Source: an uncultured Oscillospiraceae bacterium (GTDB taxonomy: Bacteria > Bacillota > Clostridia > Oscillospirales > Oscillospiraceae). From it: a stretch of DNA of 20,083 bases. A program made the position numbers and the translations under genes. The notes beneath the pieces were generated by a model. The model did no database searches, had not been told where the DNA came from, and worked only from the letters and a program-made list of their open reading frames with translations. The stretch spans positions 1 through 20,083 of the forward strand of contig CAJTVO010000050.1 of assembly GCA_910579485.1 (NCBI GenBank), written 5' to 3'. Positions 12,174 to 19,657 of the stretch are shown here, one piece after another (the stretch's first letter is position 1; every line of letters begins with the position of its first letter).

Positions 12174-13760
12174 CTATAGATTGGCGAAAACATCCACCTG
12201 ATGCCGCAGTTCGCCGACGATCTCCTGATTGGTATCCATACCGGCGGTGATGCCCGCCATATCTCCCGCCAGGCCGCGGGTGCTGCTGGTAACGCCGGTA
12301 ACGCCGGTGACGGCGTTATCCACCGCGCCGGAGATGGCGGAGATGGAGGCGGCGACCTCCGCCATGGCCGTCCGCAGGCGGTCGGCCTGTTGATTGAAGC
12401 TCTCCATGGAATGCTCGATGTACGCGGCGTCGCTCTGATACTGCTGCCCGGACTGGACGGAGCGCTCCAGCTGCGTCAGGATGGCCTTCCCCAGGTAGTC
12501 CGCCAGCTCCTGAGCGCTGTTGGAGAGATAGTTCACCGCGCCGGTAACCTCGTCGCTGACCTCCTGGATATGGTTGGCGGTCTCCGCGCAGGAGTCGGCC
12601 AGGCGGCGGATCTCCTGGGCCACCACCGCAAAGCCCTTCCCCGCCGTTCCGGCCCGGGTGGCCTCGATGGAGGCGTTGATGGCGATCAGGTCCGTGGAGG
12701 AGGAGATGGACAGGATGTCCTTGGTCAGGGTCCCGATCCGGTCCACGCTCCGGCTCTGGCGGATGGCCTGGTTGAGCAGCTCCAGGATCTGCTCCGTCTT
12801 GAGCCGGACCTCTTCCATCTCCTGACGGGCGGAGCGCTCCATCTGTTCCGCCCGGCCCCGCATCTCGCCGGAGTAGGCGGTGATGGCGGCGCACTCCTCC
12901 GCCATGCTCACGGCATCGCTCTGGGTGCCGGAGGCGCTGGCGGTGATGGCGGCGGTGTTTCCGGCGATCTCCTCCAGGGCGGCGGAGAGCTGCTCGGTCA
13001 GGCCGGAGAGGGCCTGGGCGCTGCCGCTGGAGGTACGGGTCCGCCTGCGGACCTCGCCTACCACGCCGCTGATGCGCTGGGAGCTGTCCTGGAGGGTGCC
13101 CATCGCGCCCCGGATCGGCGCGATGACATGCTTCCGGATGATCCGCAGGGCCGCCCACACCAGGAACACGCTTATGATCAGGGTCACGGCGCTGGTGATG
13201 AGGGAAACGATATAGACCCGCGCAAGGCGGCCCCGGGCCGCTTCCGCCTGGGCGCTGACGGAGGCAGAGAGGGCGTCGAGGCCCTCCTCCGCGGCGCCGC
13301 TGGTGATGGCCACATCCCCGTTGGCGACGGCGTAGGCCGCCTGGGTCCTGCTGTCGGCGCTGGCGCAGACCAGGTCGATCAGGGCGTGCTTGAAGGCGTC
13401 GTAGTCCTCCAGCAGGGCGCGGTAGACCGCGCGGTCCTCCTGGGAGATAAAGGGCTCATACTCCGCCAGCTTTTCGTCCAGGGCCGCCTCCTCCGCCTTG
13501 ATCTCCTGGACCAGCTCGATCATCGTGGCATGGTCCGCCGCCACGATGTGGCTGAGGGCCAGCCGGTGGATGTTCATGACGGAGCGCCGGATGTCCTCCA
13601 GCCGGGCCTCGCTGACCATATACTCGTCTACGATGGTCCCCGCGTTTCTGTGGACGTTGTTGATGCCGACAGCCGCCAGGACGTTGGACAGCAGGGTGAT
13701 CAGCCCCAGAAAAAGGATGGGCATGATGAGCCGCTGCTGCAATGTAAGCTTGCTTTTCAT
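12174..13760 (-). CDS. methyl-accepting chemotaxis protein
   Basis: A 528-aa transmembrane receptor. TM1 (about 11-33) and TM2 (about 183-207) frame a roughly 150-residue, all-helical extracellular ligand domain of the four-helix-bundle type. No clear HAMP consensus follows TM2; a short linker leads to the cytoplasmic coiled-coil. The hairpin tip reads STDLIAINASIEATRAGTAGKGFAVVAQEIRRLAD, close to the family consensus but with Asp in place of the tip Asn (D357) and Thr in place of Glu after RAG (T372). ATG at 13760 has GGGAGGAA upstream. It starts 12 bp after the sugar-binding lipoprotein gene, so the two form an operon and may sense together. Confidence 0.95.
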   Translation of the reverse strand: MKSKLTLQQRLIMPILFLGLITLLSNVLAAVGINNVHRNAGTIVDEYMVSEARLEDIRRSVMNIHRLALSHIVAADHATMIELVQEIKAEEAALDEKLAEYEPFISQEDRAVYRALLEDYDAFKHALIDLVCASADSRTQAAYAVANGDVAITSGAAEEGLDALSASVSAQAEAARGRLARVYIVSLITSAVTLIISVFLVWAALRIIRKHVIAPIRGAMGTLQDSSQRISGVVGEVRRRTRTSSGSAQALSGLTEQLSAALEEIAGNTAAITASASGTQSDAVSMAEECAAITAYSGEMRGRAEQMERSARQEMEEVRLKTEQILELLNQAIRQSRSVDRIGTLTKDILSISSSTDLIAINASIEATRAGTAGKGFAVVAQEIRRLADSCAETANHIQEVSDEVTGAVNYLSNSAQELADYLGKAILTQLERSVQSGQQYQSDAAYIEHSMESFNQQADRLRTAMAEVAASISAISGAVDNAVTGVTGVTSSTRGLAGDMAGITAGMDTNQEIVGELRHQVDVFANL

Positions 13761-13772
13761 ATGTTTCCTCCC

Positions 13773-15038
13773 TCAAAACTGCGTTCGGCAGGCGGCGCGC
13801 GCTAACGCGCCGTCACGCCCTCCACCATGCGGTCCAGCTGGGACTGGAGAGACGCGCCGGAGGGACCGCCCTACCAGGCAGGCCCCGGCGAATTCCGCCA
13901 CCGGGTCCCAGAATTTTCCGCCGATCCGCTGGAGCTGGGAAAATTCCGACTGCGCCAGCAGCGCCGCGATGGCCGGGGAGGCCTGGACCTCCGGGGAGCT
14001 GGCGGCCTGGATGTTGGAGGGGCCCTGGCCCCGCAGCTGGAAGCGAAGGCGCTGGTTCTCCTCGCTGGTGATCCACTGGGCCAGGCGCGCCGCCCACTCC
14101 GGGGACTGGGAGTATGCGTTCACGCCGATCAGCTTGCAGCCCGAGAAGGAGGCCATCTGCACCGGCTTGCCCTTGCAGGTATACGAAGGGAGCTTGGCGG
14201 CGCCGGCGTTCGCGCCCCACGCCTCCTGGATGGCCACCGCGTTCCATACGCCGCTGACGCCGGCGATGACCGTGCCGTCCCGCACGCCCGCCATGAACTC
14301 CTCGTCCGTCCGGCTGGCAAAGCCCGGACTGGCGCCGATGGACCGCATGGACCGGGCCACGTCCACACCGGAAATGGGGCCGTCCGTGCTGTTCCAGGTG
14401 CAGTAGTTGGTGAGGCCGTCGTCATTGAGCCCCACCTCCAGGCCGGTGTTGCCGAAAAAGGCGTAGACATACCAGGCGGAGGTCCAGTCCATGGTCACCA
14501 GCCGCTGGGCCTCCGCCGCGATCTCCAGCATCCGGTCCAAGCTCTGCACGTCCTCCTCGCTGAAATAGGCCTTGTTGTAATACAGGAAGTACCCGTTGTC
14601 TGCCGTCAGGGGATACGCATACAGCGTGCTTCCCACGCTGGCGGCCTCCACCGCCGCGGAGAGGTTCGCTGCGCGGATCCCCTCCGGGTCCTCGATGGGG
14701 TCCAGTCCTCCGGCGGCGGCCAGGGCGGCCACCTGGTCGTCGGCAAAGGCGAAGACGTCCGCGCCGTGTTCGATATCACCCAGCAGGGCGTCCTTGCAAT
14801 GGGCCTCGCTCTGGGGCTGGAAGGTGATGGAGAAGCTGGCTTCACCGGCATAATGAGACTGGAAGGAGGCAAATATCTCCTGCAGCAGGGCCTCGTCCTC
14901 CTCCGCGCCCCAGACGGTCAGGGAGACCGTCTGGCTGTCCGTCCCGCTGTCCGCCGGGGGCGGCTCTTTCTCCCCGCAGGCGGACAGAAGGACCAGCATG
15001 GTCAGAGACAGGAGCAGAGCAAAAACGTTTTTCTTCAT
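13773..15038 (-). CDS. extracellular sugar-binding lipoprotein, frameshifted C-terminus
   Basis: A family 1 solute-binding protein of 421 aa as read. The signal MKKNVFALLLSLTMLVLLSAC ends in a lipobox with Cys21. The body (SLTVWGAEEDEALLQEIFASFQ, ADVFAFADDQVAAL, YPLTADNGYFLYYNKAYF, GISGVWN-like and FSGCKLIGVNAYS segments) matches ABC sugar-binding proteins. The last 34 residues or so are out of character (Arg/Gly/Pro-rich). Removing one G from the GGG at 13869-13871 restores a normal end, GGPSGASLQSQLDRMVEGVTAR, stopping at 13802-13804. No permease genes are adjacent; the chemotaxis receptor gene follows directly. It may feed ligand to that receptor or to a distant transporter. Confidence 0.88.
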   Translation of the reverse strand: MKKNVFALLLSLTMLVLLSACGEKEPPPADSGTDSQTVSLTVWGAEEDEALLQEIFASFQSHYAGEASFSITFQPQSEAHCKDALLGDIEHGADVFAFADDQVAALAAAGGLDPIEDPEGIRAANLSAAVEAASVGSTLYAYPLTADNGYFLYYNKAYFSEEDVQSLDRMLEIAAEAQRLVTMDWTSAWYVYAFFGNTGLEVGLNDDGLTNYCTWNSTDGPISGVDVARSMRSIGASPGFASRTDEEFMAGVRDGTVIAGVSGVWNAVAIQEAWGANAGAAKLPSYTCKGKPVQMASFSGCKLIGVNAYSQSPEWAARLAQWITSEENQRLRFQLRGQGPSNIQAASSPEVQASPAIAALLAQSEFSQLQRIGGKFWDPVAEFAGACLVGRSLRRVSPVPAGPHGGGRDGALARAACRTQF

Positions 15039-15115
15039 CGTATCAGAACCTTTCCTGTTGATCTCAGCATTTTTTCACGCGCGGTCTCTCCGGCGCGGAG
15101 TCAGGGGCGGTCGGA

Positions 15116-15967
15116 TCACTGCTTCTGGATGATGCACACGCCCATTTTGACGAACATCTCCTTGATCCCGGGGATCTTCGCCAGGGGGGCCATCCAGCTC
15201 CGCAGGGGCACCTCCCGGTAATAGGCGGGACGGATGCCTAGCTGGGCGAGGATGCCCTTGAATCTTTTCAGCGTCATTTTGTTGATATACCCGAAATACT
15301 CCCGCCCGTTCTCATCCCGGGAAATACGGAGCTCCAGCCGCTCCTTTTCATCGGGGAGGCCCTTGACCAGCTCCTTATAAGCCTTTACCAGCATGTTCTC
15401 CGTAAAGAACAGATGGACCCAGGGCATGTTGATCACGTCGCTGAGATGGGCCCCGGTTGGGTGGTAGTAGGGCGGGAAGTTGATATAGATGGCTCCCGCG
15501 GGCCGGATAAGGCGCAGGGCCTCCTTCAGGGTCCGGGCGGGGTCGGAGACGTGCTCCATGAAGTCGTTCATGATGATGGTGTCGAAGGAGCTGTCCGGAA
15601 AGGGCAGCTCGAAGGCGGAGGCGCACACGAACTGGAACCGGTCCGCGAAGCCCAGCTCCGCCGCCAGGGCGTTGGCCTCCTGCTCGTAGTGGGCGACGAT
15701 CTCCACGCCGGTGACCTTCTCCGCGCCCAGGGAGCAGTAGTAGAGGCTCTTTCCGGCGGCGCCGCAGCCCATGTCCAGGACCTGCTTGCCCCGGAACATC
15801 TCCTCCGCCGTCCGGGCCTCCAGGAAGAACCGGATGGTGTCCTCGCCCTTCCGGTACTGCCATTTGGCATAGGTCTCCTTGCCCTGGTTCTGGAGGTTGA
15901 AGGGATGGACCACCTTGGGGAAGATCTTATTGGTGAACTTGATCATAGCGGTAGAGATCGCCATCAT
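15116..15967 (-). CDS. class I SAM-dependent methyltransferase
   Basis: A 283-aa cytoplasmic protein. SAM-binding motif I is VLDMGCGAAGKSLYYCSLGA (63-82), followed by the acidic ribose contact in VTGVEI (E89). The Methyltransf_11-like motifs FQFVCASAFELPFPDSSFDTIIMND and MEHVSDPARTLKEALRLIRPAGAIYINFP follow. The C-terminal part (about 175-283) is a variable substrate lid. The substrate is unknown. The ATGATG start at 15967 has GAAGGAG 4-7 nt upstream; the frame is open further upstream but lacks a better site. It has its own consensus promoter. The sugar-binding protein gene lies 77 bp downstream on the same strand, so read-through is possible. Confidence 0.9.
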   Translation of the reverse strand: MMAISTAMIKFTNKIFPKVVHPFNLQNQGKETYAKWQYRKGEDTIRFFLEARTAEEMFRGKQVLDMGCGAAGKSLYYCSLGAEKVTGVEIVAHYEQEANALAAELGFADRFQFVCASAFELPFPDSSFDTIIMNDFMEHVSDPARTLKEALRLIRPAGAIYINFPPYYHPTGAHLSDVINMPWVHLFFTENMLVKAYKELVKGLPDEKERLELRISRDENGREYFGYINKMTLKRFKGILAQLGIRPAYYREVPLRSWMAPLAKIPGIKEMFVKMGVCIIQKQ

Positions 15968-16032
15968 ATTTCTCCTTCCGCAGACATCCCCCGCAGGGTG
16001 GTATCTGCCCGGTTTTTTCCACTTAGACTGAA

Positions 16033-16061
16033 ATTTTACCACCTTTTGGGCAGGCTGTCAA
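16033..16061 (-). promoter_or_regulatory. promoter of the methyltransferase gene
   Basis: Minus strand: -35 TTGACA (16061-16056), 17-bp spacer, -10 TAAAAT (16038-16033). It is a near-consensus sigma-A promoter about 65 bp before the ATG. Confidence 0.85.
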
Positions 16062-16134
16062 GGCGGGTCCTGCCTGGTCCCTTTTCAGAAAAGTGTTGCC
16101 GGGATATGACTTTGGCGATTTCTACATAAGCGTA

Positions 16135-16163
16135 TTGATATAGCAAGGACGCTGTGCTATAAT
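16135..16163 (+). promoter_or_regulatory. promoter of the acetyltransferase gene
   Basis: -35 TTGATA (16135-16140), 17-bp spacer and perfect -10 TATAAT (16158-16163), 44 bp before the ATG and divergent from the methyltransferase promoter. Confidence 0.85.
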
Positions 16164-16207
16164 CCGGTCAACAAATCGGAATTTGCTTAAGTATTGGGGG
16201 TGTGTAT

Positions 16208-16744
16208 ATGAAGCTGCATTTGGTCAAGCCTGATTTGATTTATTATGAAAAATATAATGACATGATGTCCGAATGGTGTGCAAGCAAAACACAAATAGCT
16301 CCATGGTTCTTGGATAGTACAATCATGTCTATAGATGAGTTTGCTCAGTTCGTTAGGATGTTAGACGATTGTGAACATGGAATTGTTGATAAAAATTTTA
16401 GTGCTACATCATCATATTTTGTAATGGATGAAAACGACAGATTAATAGGTGCTACCAGTCTGCGCCATTATCTTACAGTTGAAGGATTTCTTTCTTGGGG
16501 GCATATTGGATATGGTGTTCGTCCTACTGAACGCCAAAAAGGCTATGCTGTTCAGATGTTAAAAATGATGCTGGAGCAGGCGAAGAAAAAGGGAATATAT
16601 AAGGTGTTGGTTGGTGTTCATGATGGTAATATTGGTTCATGGAAAACAGTTGAGAAATGCGGAGGAGTTATGGAAAATGTTGTACATATAGAAAATGATG
16701 ATGAGCCAATTCGCAGGTATTGGATTGACATAGAGCCAGACTGA
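16208..16744 (+). CDS. GNAT family N-acetyltransferase
   Basis: A 178-aa protein with the GNAT core: strand YFVMDENDRLIGATSLRHYL, then HIGYGVRPTERQKGYAVQMLKMMLEQAKKKG. In this segment RQKGYA is the acetyl-CoA pyrophosphate loop (Q/R-x-x-G-x-A type). The next strand is YKVLVGVHDGNIGSWKTVEKCGG. This subgroup acetylates small molecules or protein N-termini; the substrate is unknown, and drug inactivation cannot be shown. ATG at 16208 has GGGGGTG upstream; GTG at 16202 is an alternative. The gene is strikingly AT-rich and uses codons unlike its GC-rich neighbours, and it carries its own promoter and terminator. This fits recent horizontal transfer. Confidence 0.88.
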   Translation: MKLHLVKPDLIYYEKYNDMMSEWCASKTQIAPWFLDSTIMSIDEFAQFVRMLDDCEHGIVDKNFSATSSYFVMDENDRLIGATSLRHYLTVEGFLSWGHIGYGVRPTERQKGYAVQMLKMMLEQAKKKGIYKVLVGVHDGNIGSWKTVEKCGGVMENVVHIENDDEPIRRYWIDIEPD

Positions 16745-16782
16745 CAAAAATTTTTCCGCCAGACTTATAACTTCCAGTTTGT

Positions 16783-16819
16783 CGGGCAGTCATCCATCAA
16801 CAGGTGGCTGCCCGATTTT
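16783..16819 (+). terminator. terminator of the acetyltransferase gene
   Basis: CGGGCAG (16783-16789) pairs with CTGCCCG (16808-16814). The helix extends inwards through a G-U pair and one bulge, and is followed by ATTTTG. Confidence 0.8.
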
Positions 16820-16889
16820 GATATTTTGACGAACGGTTTGGCGAAGCGGCTTCCTGCAACACCAATCTGAAAAGGGAGCCTGCCTGCCG

Positions 16890-17021
16890 CAGGGAAATCC
16901 ATTTTGAGAAAATAACGCCGCGTTTGCAGGGCGAGGCGACCCGGCGCGCCGATACGGGGCAGATCATGCCAGCGGCGCGCCGGGGTCGTCTCGCCCTACG
17001 GACGCAGGATCGATCATCCTG
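16890..17021 (+). mobile_element. MITE-like palindromic element, copy C (long form)
   Basis: A 132-bp element. The left end CAGGGAAATCCATTTTGAG and the following arm match copy A almost base for base. The right end is degraded (11 of 17 against the left repeat). The centre holds a long inverted repeat (16929-16950 with 16974-16996) around a loop of about 23 nt, which is much larger than in copies A and B. No convincing target duplication remains. It has no coding capacity and ends 18 bp before the PadR promoter -35. With the acetyltransferase terminator it accounts for most of the 373-bp gap here. Confidence 0.8.
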
Positions 17022-17039
17022 TTTGTCCGGCCAGCCCCC

Positions 17040-17100
17040 TTGACATCCCGGCTCACATCTGCTACTATTATGCTATACGATATAACGCGAGACATAATAG
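17040..17100 (+). promoter_or_regulatory. promoter and inverted-repeat operator of the PadR operon
   Basis: -35 TTGACA (17040-17045), 17-bp spacer, -10 TACTAT (17063-17068). A perfect 8-bp inverted repeat CTATTATG / CATAATAG (17065-17072 and 17093-17100) overlaps the -10, with a further TATA...ATATA symmetry inside. PadR proteins usually repress their own operon through such sites. Confidence 0.75.
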
Positions 17101-17117
17101 CAAAGGAGGCGATCCCA

Positions 17118-17429
17118 GTGGCGGAGCAGCACCCGATGACGGAAGCCATGTACTACATCCTCCTGGCCCTGCTGAAGCCGGGCCACGGCTACGGCATGAT
17201 GCAGCGCATCCGGGAGCTCTCCGGCGGGCGGCTGGAGATGGGCCCCGGGACCCTCTACGGGGTCCTCAGCCGGATGAACCGGGAGGGCTGGATCCTCCTC
17301 ACCGGCGAGGAGGGGCGGCGGAAGACCTACGCCATCACCGAGGCGGGAAAGACCGCCCTCCTGGCGGAGTACGGCAGGATCAAACGTCTGGCGGAGGACG
17401 GAAAAATCTTGGAGGAGGTCGGGAAATGA
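17118..17429 (+). CDS. PadR family transcriptional regulator
   Basis: A 103-aa winged helix-turn-helix regulator: MTEAMYYILLALLKPGHGYGMMQRIRELSGGRLEMGPGTLYGVLSRMNREGWI, then the wing (EEGRRKTYAITEAGK) and a C-terminal dimer helix. The motifs GHGYG and GPGTLYGVL are diagnostic of PadR. GTG at 17118 is chosen for AAAGGAGG 8 nt upstream. Longer in-frame starts would lie in the promoter. The stop overlaps the ATG of the DUF2812 gene (ATGA). Such pairs are common in Firmicutes, where PadR controls the membrane protein gene. The inducer is unknown. Confidence 0.93.
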   Translation: MAEQHPMTEAMYYILLALLKPGHGYGMMQRIRELSGGRLEMGPGTLYGVLSRMNREGWILLTGEEGRRKTYAITEAGKTALLAEYGRIKRLAEDGKILEEVGK

Positions 17430-18568
17430 ACCGGAAATACAAATTCCACCCCGGCATGTATGAGCTGGGGGAGAACGAAAAGTTCTACAGCGACATGGAG
17501 GCCAGGGGCTGGCGGCTCAAAAAGCGTGGCGGGAGCTTGAGCCGCTTCGAGCGGGCGGAGCCCAGCCGGGCCCGCTACCGTATCGAGGTCTATTCGCCCC
17601 CTTTCCTGGAGCACTCGGTGCTGCCGGAGGAGAAGATCGCGGTATTTGCCGACTGCGGCTGGGAGTACGTGACGGACTGCGGGAACCTGCACATCTTCCG
17701 GGCCCCGGAGGGCAGCAGCGCCCCGGAATTCTATGACGATCCCGCCCAGCAGGCGGAGACCCTGAAGAAGCTGAAGCGGGACGCGGTGTGGGGATGGGTC
17801 CCTACCGTGGCGGTCTGGGCGGTCTGGTTGTTCATCTACCTGACGCTCAACGGCGCGGGGAAGTTCGCCGCCCAGTTCCAGACGTCGTTGGTGGAGCTGC
17901 CGCCCCTGTTCCTGCTGGCGGGGGTCCTGCTGCTCCAAGCGCTCTACCTCCGCGTCCGCAGCGCGTGGATCATCACCCGCACCTACCGCCGGATGAAAAA
18001 AGGGATACCCCTGGACCACAGTCCCAGCAAGAGGCGGCGGGTCCACAGGGCGGTGAGCGGGTCGCTGCGGGCAATGGCGATCCTCTGCGGCGCGCTGCTG
18101 GTTCTCCAACTCATCGTCACCCGGTCCACGGACCTGCCGGAGGAGACGGCGGACCCCTATCTGCTACTGGCGGACCTGGGGGCTGCGGGGGAGCGGACCT
18201 CCTTCATCGGCCGGGACAGCAGCGTGACGTACAGCCCCGGCCTCCTGGCGGACTACTGGGATATGCGGGAGTATCTGGACGATCCCAGCGGCATGGGGCC
18301 CGCCCTGTATCAGGATGTCTACCGCCTGCGCTTCCCGGCCATGGCGGACTGGCTGGCGGAGGCCCTGATGAATACTGCCTCCCTCAGCCGCCAGGAGAAT
18401 TTCCAACCCATGGAGGCCCCCGGTCTGGACGCCGTCTGGGTCAGCCACCGCCATGAGCTGGTGGCGGTGAAGGGAAATATGGCGGCCCGCGTCACCTATT
18501 TGCCCTCTGACAACTTTGATCCCCAGCTCATCTGCGCCGCACTGGCGGAGCGCTGGACGGCGGGATGA
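17426..18568 (+). CDS. DUF2812 domain membrane protein
   Basis: A 380-aa protein. The N-terminal DUF2812-like domain (about 1-95) has the typical FYSDMEARGWRLKK and YRIEVYSPP patterns and a CGWEYV...LHIFRAP segment. Three membrane helices follow (about 121-142, 157-176 and 214-232), and then a C-terminal soluble domain of about 145 residues that I do not recognise. The gene overlaps padR by four bases, so translation is coupled. DUF2812 proteins are regularly found behind PadR regulators; their function is not established, with envelope stress being one suggestion. It is longer than many family members because of the C-terminal part. Confidence 0.88.
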   Translation: MNRKYKFHPGMYELGENEKFYSDMEARGWRLKKRGGSLSRFERAEPSRARYRIEVYSPPFLEHSVLPEEKIAVFADCGWEYVTDCGNLHIFRAPEGSSAPEFYDDPAQQAETLKKLKRDAVWGWVPTVAVWAVWLFIYLTLNGAGKFAAQFQTSLVELPPLFLLAGVLLLQALYLRVRSAWIITRTYRRMKKGIPLDHSPSKRRRVHRAVSGSLRAMAILCGALLVLQLIVTRSTDLPEETADPYLLLADLGAAGERTSFIGRDSSVTYSPGLLADYWDMREYLDDPSGMGPALYQDVYRLRFPAMADWLAEALMNTASLSRQENFQPMEAPGLDAVWVSHRHELVAVKGNMAARVTYLPSDNFDPQLICAALAERWTAG

Positions 18569-18587
18569 AGATACCTGGATTTTCCCC

Positions 18588-18616
18588 TTGCCAACCGGCG
18601 GGAAAAAATGTATAAT
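18588..18616 (+). promoter_or_regulatory. promoter upstream of the YitT gene
   Basis: -35 TTGCCA (18588-18593), 17-bp spacer and perfect -10 TATAAT (18611-18616). A terminator-like hairpin lies between it and the gene. Confidence 0.75.
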
Positions 18617-18635
18617 AGGGCGAATAATACAGGAC

Positions 18636-18662
18636 GCGGGGCGGAGGACGCCCCGCCCTTTT
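18636..18662 (+). terminator. terminator-like hairpin in the YitT leader
   Basis: GCGGGGCG (18636-18643) pairs with CGCCCCGC (18649-18656) across a 5-nt loop and is followed by CCTTTTG. It can end transcripts from the DUF2812 gene. It also lies downstream of the YitT promoter, so it could attenuate that transcript. Confidence 0.65.
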
Positions 18663-18678
18663 GACGGAGAGGTTGCCC

Positions 18679-19554
18679 ATGAAGATCAAAAACCCGGCCC
18701 TGCGGCTGTTGTACGAGTACGGCGTCATCACGGTGGGCTGCGCCATCTACGCCCTGAGCTTCAACTGGTTCTTCCAGCCCAACAATATCTCCATGGGCGG
18801 CTTTACCGGCATCGCCCAGATCATCAACTACTATTTCCCCGCCCTGCCCGTCGGCATCATGTCCATCGTGCTGAACATCCCCCTCTTTTACATCTGTGTG
18901 CGTATGCAGGGGCTCAAGTCGCTGCTGGCCTCCCTGTACGCCATGAGCATTGGCTCCCTTATGCTGGACGCCATAGGGGCGGTCCACGTCTTCTCCCCCA
19001 TGGACGAGCCGCTGCTGGCGTGCATCTTTGGCGGCGTGCTGCTGGGGGCCTCCATGGGGATCATGCTGACGGTGGGCGCTACCACCGGCGGCACGGAGCT
19101 GGCCGCCCGGCTGCTGAAATACAAGCTGCGCAACCTCTCCATCGGGCGGCTGTGCCTGAGCATCGACGTAACTGTGATCTGTCTCTACGCCCTTACCTTC
19201 CGCAGCGTCAGCAACGCGCTCTACGGCATCGTGGCCATGTATATCTCCAGCCTGACCATGGACACGGTGGTCTACGGCTCCATCAACGCCAAGATCGCCT
19301 ACATCATCAGCGGACACAGCGGCGAGGTGGCCAAGCGGCTGCTGGGTCTGGACCTGGGCATCACCCTGCTGGACGGGCGGGGCGGATACAGCGGCGACCG
19401 GAAGCAGGTGCTGCTGTGCGCCTTCAAGCGAAGCCAGTTCGCGGCGGTCAAGGCCACCGTCACCGCCATCGACCCCAACGCCTTCATCATCGTCTGCGAG
19501 GCCCACGAGGTGCTGGGCGAGGGCTTCGGGGCATACACGCCGGACAGCTTGTAG
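18679..19554 (+). CDS. YitT family membrane protein
   Basis: A 291-aa protein with the YitT layout: five to six membrane helices in the first 200 residues (YGVITVGCAIYALSFNWFF, GIMSIVLNIPLFYICV, LLACIFGGVLLGASMGIML and others) with the conserved NNISMGGFTGIAQI and VGATTGGTEL motifs. A C-terminal DUF2179 domain follows (GRGGYSGDRKQVLLCAFKRSQ ... EAHEVLGEGF). The family is widespread in Firmicutes and its transport substrate or role is unknown. ATG at 18679 has GGAGAGG upstream; a TTG at 18661 would lie inside the leader hairpin tail. It is monocistronic with its own promoter and a shared terminator. Confidence 0.93.
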   Translation: MKIKNPALRLLYEYGVITVGCAIYALSFNWFFQPNNISMGGFTGIAQIINYYFPALPVGIMSIVLNIPLFYICVRMQGLKSLLASLYAMSIGSLMLDAIGAVHVFSPMDEPLLACIFGGVLLGASMGIMLTVGATTGGTELAARLLKYKLRNLSIGRLCLSIDVTVICLYALTFRSVSNALYGIVAMYISSLTMDTVVYGSINAKIAYIISGHSGEVAKRLLGLDLGITLLDGRGGYSGDRKQVLLCAFKRSQFAAVKATVTAIDPNAFIIVCEAHEVLGEGFGAYTPDSL

Positions 19555-19608
19555 GACGGCAGGGCGGTCCTTGCCTGGCCCGCCGGGCATACCGGGCAAA
19601 ACATATAA

Positions 19609-19656
19609 TAAAGCAGCGCGTTCCTGCCGCCTTTCGGGCCGGAACGCGCTGCTTTA
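19609..19656. terminator. bidirectional terminator between YitT and DnaX-like genes
   Basis: A 16-bp perfect stem (19609-19624 with 19641-19656) has a 16-nt loop and is flanked by A- and T-rich tails on both sides. It serves the converging yitT-like and dnaX-like genes. Confidence 0.9.
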
Positions 19657-19657
19657 T

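Noticed and set aside
12285..12315. Short tandem repeat of GGTAACGCC inside the receptor gene
   Set aside because: It encodes a repeated Thr-Gly-Val near the C-terminus and has only about two units; it is explained by coding sequence.
12201..13805. Plus-strand open frame of 534 codons opposite the chemotaxis receptor
   Set aside because: Antisense shadow in high-GC DNA; the receptor on the minus strand is unambiguous.
13860..13880. Programmed ribosomal frameshift in the sugar-binding protein gene
   Set aside because: No heptameric slippery sequence and no downstream stimulatory structure is evident, and family members do not need one. A one-base insertion or sequencing error is simpler.
16881..17030. 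Target duplication around MITE-like copy C
   Set aside because: The 9-mers on each side match at only 4 of 9 positions, so no duplication is claimed for this copy.
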